64,000 nt of DNA from Laccaria trichodermophora (lineage: Eukaryota > Basidiomycota > Agaricomycetes > Agaricales > Hydnangiaceae), in assembly GCA_018417955.1 (NCBI GenBank), contig JACTVC010000047.1, positions 1 through 64,000 on the forward strand. Direction: 5' to 3'. Below the pieces are notes generated by a model, which had not been told where the DNA came from, did no database searches, and saw only the letters and a program-made list of their open reading frames with translations. Below, in pieces: positions 22,921 through 34,166 of this stretch (the first letter of the stretch is position 1; the number at the start of each line of letters is the position of its first letter). Position numbers and translations under genes: made by a program.

Positions 22921-24183
22921 ATGGTGTTGGCGCGCTATCAGAACGCGTCAAGAAACATCAACTAGTTTGAACTCTGGATGCTAGTGTTCAAATTCATACG
23001 AACGCGACTTAGGCAGAGTCCATGTCTTGTGAAGGGCCTCCAACCATAATCGCATGCATCGACTTCGACTGAAAGGCATGGGAAAAGACTGAAAACAAAA
23101 ACAGTATGTCGTTCCACCACGTCGAGACCTCAAAAGAAATACTAAGTAACCGAGCCAGGCTGCAAAGCGAAAATCCTTGATGGTATCTACCTTGGACCAG
23201 CATAAATTGTTGCCCAGCGATTTCCTCAGTCACCTCTCCAATCGTGCCCGGCCTGGCGTTCGGTTTTTAAACGTAGCTAAGGATATGCTTAAAGATCCTC
23301 GCTTGAAGCATACTGGCATTGTTCCCGCCTGCCGCTGGCAGTTCGGGTACTTTGACAAGGATGGCCAGGCAACCCCGTTTCCTCCAAACTCATCCGGATT
23401 CCTCTACTATCACCAACCCCAAGGCGCACCTCTGCTTGCTGGAGAATTACGCTTCCGACTCACTCCAAATAACCTCCCTGAGAGTTTTAGCCAAGGCGAA
23501 GACTGTGTCACCCCGCATGGAGACATCTGGAAGATTCCCCTCCTTTCTATCCATAGTTATAAAACTCATCAAGATGTCTATCGACAGCTTCAGTTGGATG
23601 GGTTCGTCTCTGATGTATTGCATTCAAAGCTCAAGACTGTCGCCAAGACTTGCCCCTGTCCTCGACACAGCGGTGTCATCTTGCATTCACTGCACCAAGT
23701 ATTCCCTGTAGACTTTGCATTGGCTCACATGAACTTCTTCGTGGTGGGCGACTCGACTTACCGAAGGGTTCTCTTACACTGCCCCTTTTTAACACAAGTC
23801 GTAGGCTACAAGAAGGACTCTCCATTCACCAGTGCGGATGAACTCTTTCTTGAAAAAAATTTGAGTCGAAACTGATTGGTGACTTTTTAGGTAAGGGTTT
23901 GGCGCGCTTTGAGCTTTCAAAGCTGCCTGAACACGCAGGAACCAGAACAGTGGTGATGCGCGTTGTGAAACTTGTGGGAGATCCGGGACCTTACTTGGGG
24001 GAAGATCGGCCACAAGAGGGGGCACTGGTATTGCGACACAATCCTGCCGGCGGGCAACCCAGGGTTTTTCGTTTAAGGGTTGATCCCAGCTCACCCGAAA
24101 ATGGCCTGAATGGCTATTCGCATCCTGATGCACTCCCTCTGCTTCTCGAAAATACCTTTCGGAGCGAGCATTCTAAGCCGTAG
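22921..24183 (+). CDS. Unknown-function family, copy A (broken first exon)
   Basis: Exon 2 is open from an acceptor at 23158 (23159-23831) and exon 3 is 23891-24183, joined by a GTGCGG...TTTTTAG intron. Together they give the full family body (LYYHQPQGAPLLAGELRFRL, GEDCVTPHGDIWKIP, VDGFVSD-like VL segment, LSKLPEHAGTRTVVMR). The region homologous to exon 1 (about 22921-23085) starts ATGGTGTTGGCGCGC but contains in-frame TAG and TAA codons, so the presequence is lost. An ATG at 23180, inside exon 2, could start a shortened protein. The gene is divergent from NNR1, sharing about 120-380 bp of promoter. Confidence 0.6.
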
Positions 24184-24587
24184 CTATGCCTTGTCATGTG
24201 CTTGTGCACGGTGGCCGATCTGGTACTGCAACGATGCCACTTGTCATTTGCCGCGGTTACCAAAACCACTGGGGATGTCACGTTTACTCCCTTGTTTGGC
24301 CTCTTTTTGACATATTGGCGGTTGTCATTCTCAATGGACATATTTAGTGAAGATATACTACCTGTCCAACATAATTTTATAACCCTTCAAAAGGACTCGG
24401 AATGCTTTCAGAGGCTTGAAACCCACATAACAAGCAAGGTATGCACGAAATACCAAATCCCGCTGTTGTCTTCTCAAAATCAATGAGACTAGCACGCAGC
24501 GCAGCAGTGCCTTGTAAACCAACTTCGTTTGTTTTACGCATCAAGCAATGACGAGGGGGTGCCATCGGAAGAATAATCCCATTGATA

Positions 24588-25237
24588 TCTGAGGGAGGGA
24601 GCGTGAAGATGGCCATGTTGTCACATTGTTTTTGAAGGCGGTGGGAGACAGGTGAGATCAAAGCCGCGCTACAGAGCACGAAGGGGATTTACATCTTTCG
24701 AACTAGGCTGGGTCGGTGTCAGACTTCCCTTGAACCATCTGAGGGTAAGATATGCAATGCACCTTTGGCATGTAAATTGTAGGCTTGTACCCAAACATTC
24801 CTGCAAACCGAGCTCGTTACGTTGACGCGTAGCTACGAGCCCATCCCCACCTAGAAAGATTCAAGATGATGAAAGGCATACGTCCCTTATGACAGAACGA
24901 CATACCTCGAATTATAAGCCCACAGCAAAACCGACACACGCCGATGAATTTCCTTCTGATACGTCGTCGTCAGCGCATGGCACAGGCCAACCCTGCCAAC
25001 TCCAGCCAGCTCCATCAGCTAGACAACATGAAAGACAGTCGTCAGACCTTTGAAAATCAAGAGGAAAAAAGGCTGCTGACCTGGTCATTGGTTAAGGCTG
25101 AAGGCGCCAGTGACAGACTTCATGAGCTCTTCTTCGTCGATATGTAAGACCACAGAATCATGCTCAGTTCTCTGCAAATCAGAGGCACTGCAGCTCACTT
25201 GCTAGGCAAGCTTGACTGTGAGATATTGCATGGACAT
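24588..25237 (-). pseudogene. NNR1: Decayed 5' half of NNR1
   Basis: On the minus strand the remnants of exons 1-7 follow each other with their introns: the start near 25237, a segment for exon 2 near 25140-25090, exon 3 near 25020-24920, exon 4 near 24855 and the start of exon 7 ([18 protein letters not shown]) near 24640. The frame then runs into unrelated sequence. Stops and small indels are present. It is the duplicate of the intact NNR1 at 21669-22797. Confidence 0.85.
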
Positions 25238-25442
25238 AATCGTTCTTTTGTGAAAGGGTCGTTCTGAGGTGGGAGTCCATTGCCCTCGAATGGTGGCTTC
25301 GAGTGTTTCAACAAGCAACACAATCGGAGTTATAAACAGGTCAATTCGACTTTTACACCCCACCTGCATCTCTAGCCAGCTGATGGTGTTCGCGCGCTTT
25401 CGGAACGCGTCAAGTACCATCAATACATAGCTCGAACTCTGG

Positions 25443-26640
25443 ATGCTGGTGTTAAGATTCATACGAACGCGATCTGGGCGGAGTCCATGTCTTTTGAAGG
25501 GCCTCCAACCATACTCGCCTGCAACGCGTTCGACTCAAAGGTATGGAAAAAGACCTAAAACAACAACGGTATGTCGTTCCAATATGCTAAGACTGCAAAA
25601 AATATATGATGTAACCCGTGCCAGGCTATATCCTGGAAATTCGTATCTACCTTGAACCACCATAAATTATTGCCCAGCGATTTTCTCAGTCACCTCTCCG
25701 ATCGTTCCCAGCCTTGTGTTTGGTTTTTGAACGTAGCTAAGGATAAGCTTAAAGATCCTCGCTCGAAGACTGGCATCCGTCCCGCCTGCCGCTGGAGGTT
25801 CACTTACTATGATATGAATGGCAAGCTAACCCTGTTTCCTCCAAACTCATCCGGATTCCTCTACTATCACCAACCCCAAGGCGCACCTCTGCTTGCTGGA
25901 GAATTACGCTTTCGACTCACTCCAAATAACCTCTCTGAGAGTTTTAGCCAAGGCGAAGACTGTCTTACCCCAGATGGAGACATCTGGAAGATTCCCCTCC
26001 TTTCTCTTCATAGTTACAAAACTCATCAGAATATCTGTCGACAGCTTCAGCTGGATGGATTTGTCTCTGATCCATTACATTCAAAGCTCAAGACTGTCGC
26101 CAAGACTTGCCGCCGTCCTCAGCATAGCGGTATCATCTTGCATTCACTGCACCAACTATTCCCTGTACATTTTGCGACGTGTGCTTTGTGCCTCTTCGTG
26201 GTGGGCGACTCGACTTACCGAAGGGTTCTCCTACGCTTCCCCTTTGCAACACAAGTCATAGGCTACAATAGGGTGTCTCCATTCACCAGTGCGGATGACC
26301 TCTTTCTTGAAGAAATTACGAGTCGAAACTGATTAGTGACTTTTTAGGTAAGGGTTTGGTGCGCTTTGAGCTTTCAAAGCTGCCTGAACACGCAGGAACC
26401 ACAACAGTGGTGATGCGCGTTGTGAAACTTGTGGGAGATCCGGGGCCTTACTTGGGGGAAGATCGGCCACAAGAGGGGGCACTGGTATTGCGACACAATC
26501 CTGCTGGCAGGAAACCCAGGGTGTTCTCTTTAAGGGTTGATCGCAGTTCACCCGAAAATGGTCTGAAAGGCTTTTTGCATCCTGATGCACTCCCACTGCT
26601 TCTCGAAAATACCTTTCGGGGCGAGCATTCTAAGCCGTAG
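25443..26640 (+). CDS. Unknown-function family, copy B (doubtful first exon)
   Basis: Exon 2 (25625-26288) and exon 3 (26348-26640) are intact and very similar to copy A. The exon 1 region has an in-frame TAG in the long version. A shorter reading from ATG 25443 (MLVLRFIRTRSGRSPCLLKG) keeps a basic, presequence-like start and ends at a GTATGG donor. That donor is in phase 2, however, while exon 2 needs phase 0, so I cannot splice it cleanly. Either another donor is used or the start is lost. Confidence 0.55.
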
Positions 26641-27419
26641 CTATGCCTTGCCATGTGTTTGTGCACCATGACCGATCTGGGCCTGCAACGACGCTACTTA
26701 TCATTTTTCGCGTTCACAAACACCACTGGGAACGCTACGTCTACTCCCTTGTTTGGCCTCTTGTCCCACGTGAATTTCTCGCTTATCACAACAGTTCATG
26801 AATATATGTAACCCCCGTCTAGCAAGGTACCCATCCCGCTGTTGTTCTTTCAAAATCAATGAGACTCATGAAGTTCGTCCGTCATCAAGTATTTCTTTTC
26901 TCGATATTGCCGAGATTTTAGCGCCCGAAATTTGTGACAAGAACTTGGTACTTGTTGACACACAAGTGACCTCTGCATGAGCATAGAGCTGGGTGCATGG
27001 CTTTCGACAATGGGCAAAGTAGTTTAGAGAATTTTCCGTATGATCGCAACCTTGTTTCCTCGAAAAAAAGACGTATGTTCAAGTCGGATTCCCCATTCCC
27101 GTTTCTCAAGCCCCCAGTCACGTTGCGGCGCAGCAGTGTATTGCGAGCCTACTTCGATTCTTTTGCGTATCTTTTCATCAATGACGTGGGGATGCCATCA
27201 GAAGAGTAAACCCTCCCCCCAGGAAAAACCATCACGACTGAGGGCAGCCAAAGGCGCAACGGGTAGGCAGCAACCACGCAGGGATTGGTTTTGTCCGTTG
27301 ACGACGGGCTCAACTGGGGCATCCGTGGTGTTTGTAATGCCGACCGACCTGATAAGTCGTTGCAAGCCTAGATCGGGCTGTGATACACATGGATGAAGTA
27401 GGCGAGGAACAACTATGGC
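26641..27419. other. Junction between the right- and left-facing copies, no gene
   Basis: Copies A and B run rightward and C and D leftward, so this is the convergent centre of the cluster. I see only 3'-flank sequence and short frames. Confidence 0.5.
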
Positions 27420-28607
27420 CTAGTGCTTGCCCCCAAAGGTATTGTTTATAAGCAGAGGAAGCGCGTTAGGATGCGAAAAATTCTTCACCCCATTCCTAGG
27501 CGTATTGCGATCGGCGTCGAAACACAATACCTCGGATCTCCCGAAAGGTCTATGTCGAAGTACCAGCGCCCCTTCAACCGGTCGATCGTGCCCCAGATAT
27601 GGCCCCGGATCTCCTACTAGTTTCACAACGCGCATCACTAGTGTCCTCGTCCCTGCGTGCTCGGGTAGCGTTGAAAGCTCAAAACGCACGAAACCCTTAC
27701 CTAAAAGCTTCATCAGTTTTGGGCACAACACAAAAGTAAATGATCCGCACTTGTGTAAGGAGACGCCCTCTTATTCTTTGTATCGGACATCCTGAAGGGG
27801 TAGTTAATGTCAACCGTATGACAAGTGGAGTCGCCCACTACAAAGAACCTGAAACGACATGCTGCAAAATTGATTGGAAATACTTGGTGCAGTGAGTGCA
27901 AGATGACGCTAGTATAGTGAGGACAGTGGCTAGTCTTAACCACGTTCTTGACCGTTGAATGTAACGCGTCGGAGATGAAGCCGTCTAGTTGAAGCTGTCG
28001 ATAGATACGCCTATTGTATGGGAAACGATACAGGGCAAGGAGCGGCATCTTCCAGACGGCTCCATCTGGGGTGAGGCAATCTTTGCCTCGGCTAAAACTC
28101 TGAGGAAGGTTACTGGGGGTGAGTCGAAAGCGCAGCTCGCCCGCAAGTGGGGGTCCGTCTTGGGGTTGATGGTAGTAGAGGAATCCGGCCGAGTCTGGAG
28201 GGAATTGCAATGCCTTTCCTTGGTCATCGTGGTAGCACATCTGCCAAGGATACACAGATGTATCGTTCTGAAACCTGATACCAGGCCGGAAGCATCTGTT
28301 GGAGATGTCGATGAAATCGCTAGGCAGTAATTTATGTTGGTCCAAGGTGGATATTGCCGCCCTTCTGATTCTCTTCTTGAGTGTAAGGGTTAGCATCTTT
28401 TTTCATCCTTGAAGGGGTTGAATGACATACTGCTTTACTCTTATATATTCCATCATCTTTTTCAGCCGGAGTCGTAGCAAGGGAGTATGAGCGGAGTAGG
28501 CTAACGACTGGGAGCCATCGACTCTGTCGGAATCCTACTGTACAGTGTGGTATTCGAAGTTCGATCTTCTTGATAGTCCTTGACACGTTCCCAAGGCCCG
28601 CCGACAT
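27420..28607 (-). CDS. Unknown-function family, copy C
   Basis: Exons 28607-28431, 28375-27751 and 27700-27420 encode 360 residues in phase. The first exon (MSAGLGNVSRTIKKIELRI...) is basic and ends LLRSYSLATT, again fitting a mitochondrial presequence although its sequence is unlike copies 1-3. The body has GFLYYHQPQDGPPLAGELRF, CLTPDGAVWKMPLL, QLDGFISDAL and VRFELSTLPEHAGTRTLVMR. The protein ends INNTFGGKH, slightly shorter than the others. Confidence 0.78.
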
Positions 28608-29215
28608 AAACCGACTAGAGAGGTGCTTATGGGTGTATTGCGTTGTGGTCAGGGGCGACCAGCTTGAACCAGTGTGATCGAAACCGAAATTTCGCACGCG
28701 AAATCAGAATCAAAGTAACATTTCAAGGTGCAAGTACTACAATTCCTCCCAAAAACATCTATGAAGCTGCTTGTCCTCAACCGGTCAGTTTCGCGGGCTC
28801 CAGCTCACGATCACGTCGTGGGTCTACTTTCCTGCCTTCGAGACATCCATCCCTAACCCTCGGAAAGTGGGCTTCGTCTCATAGAACTAGTACATGCCCG
28901 TACTGAAGTCCCCCACCAGCCCTAGGCTTGGAATTGTATGCTTGTGGAACAACTTTGGCATTGCCGAGGTGGTGCGTGATATGGTCAGAACGGATTACTT
29001 CCAGATCTCTGTTGACCGTAAAACTGCACGTCAGAGGGAGCAAGTAGACTGAGCAGAGATCACCGCACTTGTGTAATAGAACCCCTCGAGAATTACTTCG
29101 ATGTTCCACACGCAGAGCTTGTATCGGCGAATGAAGAATAGGTATGGAGACCATTGCACTCCTTAAATTGAGCCGCCGTACAGAAAAGATCGTGAGTGAA
29201 ACAGGCAGGGGACGA

Positions 29216-30434
29216 CTATGGCCTGGAACTCTCATCCCCAAGAGAATTTCTGAGAAGCAGAGGGAACGCATCAGGATGCGAAAAGCCTTTTGTGCGGTGG
29301 TCGGGTGTATCGCGATCAATGTTCAAACAGAACACCTTGGGTTCCCCTCCAGCAGGATTATGCCGCAACACCAGAGCCCCCTCTACTGGCCGATCTTCTC
29401 CAAGGTAAGACCCCAGATCTCCCAACAACTTCACAACGCGCATCACCAGCACTCTGCTTCCTTCATGTTCCGGTAGCCTCGAAAGCTCAAAGCGCGCCAA
29501 GCCCTTACCTAAAGTTTCACTAATCAGTTTCAATTCGAAATCATTCAAAAGGGAAAGTGTGTATTCGCACTTGTAAATGGTGTCCCTTTCGCATATCGTA
29601 CAACTTGCATCTCAAACGGGAAACGAACATCGACCATTCGGCAAGACGAGTCGCCCACTATGAAGAACCTAAGACTCCGGACGGCAAAGTTGACAGGGAA
29701 CACTTGATCAAGTGAATGCAAGATGACGCTCGTATTCCTCGGACAGAGACAAGTCTTGAGGACATCTGCGAGCTTTAAATGCAACACGTCGGAAACTAGC
29801 CCGTCCTTGCGAAGCTGTTGATAGATATGCCGATGGTACGGGAAAGAATGTAGGACGAAGAGGGGTATCTTCCATACGTCCCCCTCAGGTGTCATACAAT
29901 CTTCACCTTGACTAAAGCTGTCGGGATCATCGCTGGGAGTGAGTCGGAGACGTAATTCGCCAGCAAGTAGGGGTGCGCCTTGAGGTTGATGGAAGTACAG
30001 GAACCCACGGGAGTTTGGAGGGAATTGCACCCTCTCGCCTCGCAATTCGCGATAGGACATCTGCCAAGTATGCTGCTCAGAGTTGTTGAGCTTAACTATG
30101 GGCCGAGCGAAATTCGAGACGTCGATGTGATCGCTCGGCAATAGTTTATGTTGATTGAACGTGGATACTGGGTTCCTCCACACAGCCTTTGGCCTTCCTC
30201 TCGCTTGCGTCTTTGGGGCGGGTTACGATTAGCGCCTTTCACACTTGCATAGCACTTATAATGACATACCGGCCCGATTTTGGATTGTTCCTCTATAGCT
30301 CGAGTCAAAATCGCATAAGGAGAGTGTGAGTGAAGTCCCGTTACCAGCCGCTGCTGGAATCCCGTTTGCAGGCATTGCAACATTGGTCGTTCAAGGTTAT
30401 TGGTAGCCCTTAACAAGTTTGCTAGGTGCATCAT
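29216..30434 (-). CDS. Unknown-function family, copy D
   Basis: Exons 30434-30270, 30210-29571 and 29508-29216 encode 365 residues. The start MMHLANLLRATNN and the segment LQTGFQQRLVTGLHSHSP align with the presequence of copies 1-3. This shows copy D is closer to the tandem array in its first exon than copy C is. The body is conserved (YFHQPQGAPLLAGELRLRL, GEDCMTPEGDVWKIP, ARFELSRLPEHEGSRVLVMR). It is the most diverged full-length copy and has no visible lesion. Confidence 0.78.
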
Positions 30435-30966
30435 CGTCAAGGACTCCAAGGAGCGGTTGTTGAAGTAGAGGAGATGAGTTGTCCAGTGTCGACGTCGGCA
30501 GGATTCAACCAAAGATTCGCACGCAAGTCAAATTCAAAATGATTTTGAACACCTCTCATATCGAGCACAGTACCACCAAAGACTGGGTTGACTCTACGCA
30601 TCTTCTAATAATATACATTTATCATTTTGGCGCCCTTAGAACAAATCGAAGGAAACGTAAAACAAAATAACCATGAACAAGAACGTGGGGCGAGAAATAA
30701 AGAGTGAGTGAGTATGAGAAACCGTGGTCTTGTAAATAAAAATACGATGCGGGCGTAGGTTAGGTGTGCGTGTGCGTGGGTCAGGGATATCATATTCTTG
30801 CAGACGGAGTCCGAGTCCAAATGCAGGAGGGGGTCGTGAACGAGTAAAGAGCGTCATCGGATCGTGCATGGATTGGACGCCGGGCCCAACGAGATTTATG
30901 GTTGGCTCAAGACGGGCAAGCAGGGTGCTGGCGGTCGGTACTGTTGGGCTTGGAAAGAAAGTTTGC

Positions 30967-32637
30967 TTAAAAGGTACTGGCCCACTCTTCTAGGTTAATG
31001 TCCGATACTTTGGCATGTTCTATCCATTCATCTTTCTATTCAACAGAAGAAAGAAGCGATTAGTCTCAAGGCGTGAACTTGATAATGTAAGGACAACATA
31101 CCAGTAGATCCTTGGGCGTCTTCCTATCATCGGGGTCCTTCAACAAACAGCTATCAATGAAGACCTCAGCTTCCTTCGGGTATCTACCCTCAGGCGTCAG
31201 CCGTGGCGCTGGCTCATTCACGATGTGTTGCAACAGCTCCAAAATGCTCATGGTCATCGCGCCACCTTGCAAACTGACCCCCTTGCTCTTCCTCTTGTCC
31301 TTCTTGGCCGTGCTATTCCTCTTGTTCTTGATCCTCGCTGGCGGAAGGCCCGACAACGAAATGGAGCCTGGCCGGGCGGGTGAGAGTGTCCCCTCGTAGT
31401 CTGAGAGGTCGGAGTCATCGGAGACAGATTCGGAGAAGGGGAATCGACCGAGAGCAAGCTCAATCAGCGATATCCCAAGAGACCAAACGTCGGACTTGAC
31501 GGTATATTGAGCGCCTTGTATTCGCTCAGGCTGCAGTCAGGAAAAGATTAGAAGGTTGTCAAAGAAATAACGGGAAAGCTACACACGCTCATATACGTCG
31601 ATGTTCCCACAAATGTGTCCGCGATTGAATTGATCAGCTCGCCTGACACACCAAAATCACAGATTTTGATCTCCCCTCTTGAGTTGCACAGGATGTTCGA
31701 AGGCTTGATGTCTGCATGGCGGCAATTGGGAATTGGAGAATCAGCATGAATCGTTATGACGATGAAGCAGTAAGAAAGGCAAATCACGTGACGTGCATGA
31801 TTCGGTAAATCAACGATATTAGAGAACTTACCCCGATGTATGATGCGGTGGACATCATAGAGATACGTCAAGCCTTCTAAAACTGCCAGCGCGACCTTGC
31901 CGACGACATCGATATCGATAGCGCCAATTTTCTTGTATATCCCATCGAGAGAGCCTTTATCCATGAATTCCATGCAGATGCAGATGTTCGGATCGGCGAG
32001 GAAGGCACCATAAAAAGAGATAATATATTGGGAGTGACAGTCGTGCATGATCTGCAGCTCGCGCAAAATTTGCTTGCGTACAGAGGGCTTCGCATCGATG
32101 AGAACGATCTAAACCGCAGCAATTCCATGACCAAAGCCAGACGTGAAAAGTAGAGAGGTGACGAACCTTCTTGGCCATAATAGTTTTCGTTGGAATGTGT
32201 TCAACCTTCTTCACGCTCCCACCATTACCCTGTCCAAGCTCCTGCAAGTCCTTCAGATCCTCATTCCGCAAGTCGAACTTGATCTCCGTGTTCATATCTA
32301 GGTTCGCAAGTGTGGTCGATAACGTGGCATGATATGTGTTTCGCTTCACAGAAGCCGTAGAAGTGTGTGGGGCGGAATTCGGCCCATTGCCTACCGTGAG
32401 GAGGTTGCCATCCTGCTCCACAGCAGACACCGCGCCGCTAGATGTTGGTATCTTTGGCGCCTTCAGCGTCATCGGTGGTGGGCGTTTCTTCAAACCTGGT
32501 GCAGCTCCTGCAACGGTAGGCGCTGTACGTATGGCAATCGGGTCAGGCTCCTTCGGAGCTGCTGGTGCTGGCGCATTCTCAGCCACCTGCAGCTGCAGAG
32601 CCTTGAAGTTCCTCTTTTTTCGGATGGGAGTCGCCAT
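30967..32637 (-). CDS. STE7: MAP kinase kinase, Ste7/Fuz7 type
   Basis: Five exons (32637-32167, 32108-31832, 31711-31587, 31530-31102, 31035-30967) encode 456 residues. Residues 1-130 are a Pro/Ala-rich regulatory arm. The kinase domain follows with the glycine loop [12 protein letters not shown], the lysine in TIMAKKIV, HRDIKPSN, CDFGVSG, the activation loop [20 protein letters not shown] with the Ser/Thr sites used by MAPKKKs, and [19 protein letters not shown]. The activation loop and flanks match the pheromone/filamentation MAPKKs Ste7 and Fuz7 rather than Pbs2 or Mkk1. A ~45-residue basic insert ([16 protein letters not shown]) splits the C-lobe. Intron 2 is 120 bp, long for this genome. 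A hAT element stands 189 bp upstream of the ATG. Confidence 0.93.
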
Positions 32638-32825
32638 AACCAAAACGAAAGATACGAGTCGATCCGGAGACGAGTTACCCAGGTAATATGACGAAAAATA
32701 GAGGAAATTGGGGATCAGGAGACTCAAGGATGATGAGGACTTGTCGCAACCAGTTGTCACGTCCAGATCTCTTTTGCCAATTCCGAGGCAGAGTATTCCC
32801 ACGGTGTCTTCATTTGGCCGCCAAC

Positions 32826-33968
32826 CAAGGGGGTGGCGGAACGTGGATCCCGACTGGCTTGGAGGGGGGGGGTCCCGCCGAAGGCCGAAAAAAAAAATAG
32901 TAACCTGACCTATTTTTGTGGGGTGAGCATCAGCCATCGTCTGTTCTTTATTCCTGAATCTAACTTCTTGTCCACTCTATCACCTTCCGCGCCTGAGCGA
33001 ATTATAGCGCGTCATACTTCGTCTTATGCATCGCCTCTTCGTCACGCTGGGGAGCGAGGGAACCTTTTTTTCTCCATCGGATTCCAGATGTACTCACCGT
33101 GTTCAGGACGAATTCGAGACTCCAAACAAACTTCTTGAGCAAGAAGAAAGTTTGTTCAATATCCCACTTCGGATTGTGCTAATTAATATCAAAGCCAACA
33201 GAACGTATTGCCCCTTCCATTCGTGTCTGCCCTCCTCAGCCTTGGACTATCCATTCAAAACAGGATCGCTTTTCTTGGCTTCAGTCAGGTACAATTTTTT
33301 AGAACTTGTATTGGTTGCGTTAACTGAGGGTGCCTTTTATATTTCCAGTCTGCTTCTCCGTTGCCGTCCTAGCGTATATACAATCTACCGCTTCACCTGC
33401 CAGTGCCACCGTTACCTTGAAGCTCCATCTCCTCGACTGCCTCATTTCTAGGGCCCCACAAGGTTGCCACACAAGCAGCCCCACTTTCCATTGTCGCAGC
33501 TCTTTCATGCGACCTCATCAAGAGCATATCGACCACTTACTTGGCCAAAACGCGCCGTGTCGGAGAAGGGCGCAGGTTTTGCCGAGTATTAAAGGACAAG
33601 CTTGACGACTTGACGAACACTGTTTCTGGGAGTTTCAGCATCGCTGGTTTCGACAGCGAAGGGACATCTGGCGAGGGACACTCAGTGGGGGTCAGGGTAT
33701 TCTGTATTGTTTGACGAGTCTTGTTGGTGAAAGCGGAAACAAAGCCGCTTTATACGCCATGGCTGAGCTCAACCCAATTTCGCGTGAATGAGTCTTTCCA
33801 TGTCGCAATCTATCATTTCACGTAACTTAGGACTTTGGGACAAAAAACATTTAATAAAACATCAGAACTCGGAAAACATACCTTATATAGTAGGAGGGGG
33901 AGGTCAACCAAATCCACGAAAAAAAATAGGGAGTGTTGGTACATTTTCCACGTTCCGCCACCCCCTTG
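32826..33968. mobile_element. hAT-like element, copy 1
   Basis: The element is bounded by inverted repeats beginning CAAGGGGGTGGCGGAACGTG at 32826 and ending in the reverse complement at 33968. Directly outside both ends stands the same 8-bp sequence, CCGCCAAC (32818-32825 and 33969-33976). An 8-bp target duplication with CA...TG ends is characteristic of the hAT superfamily. I find no transposase frame in its 1143 bp. It is the same family as 53744-54522, in the opposite orientation, and sits in the upstream region of the MAPKK gene. Confidence 0.88.
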
Positions 33969-34166
33969 CCGCCAACTTTAAGTATGCCTCAAAGTCAAAA
34001 AATCGTTATTGTACTGGTCATTATGGTAATAAAACATCGTAAAGAACATAAGCGGAACAAGCTGAGTCGTCAAATAACCGATACGTCTACAATAATCATA
34101 ATTTAGTCGTCTCCTCCGAGTCGTCGGCCAATCGTTAGCATTACTTTCATGCCTTCATTAGAAAAA

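Larger units (their letters stand above)
22150..26640. repeat. Segmental duplication: NNR1 5' half plus unknown-family gene
   Basis: The interval 22150-24183 (NNR1 exons 7-1 on the minus strand, then a family gene on the plus strand) is repeated at 24590-26640 in the same order and orientation. The first block keeps a full NNR1. The second keeps only a decayed start of NNR1 next to an equally good family gene. Confidence 0.85.

Noticed and set aside
33026..33605. Open frames inside hAT copy 1 as a transposase
   Set aside because: Short, overlapping, and without the hAT dimerisation or DDE motifs I would expect.
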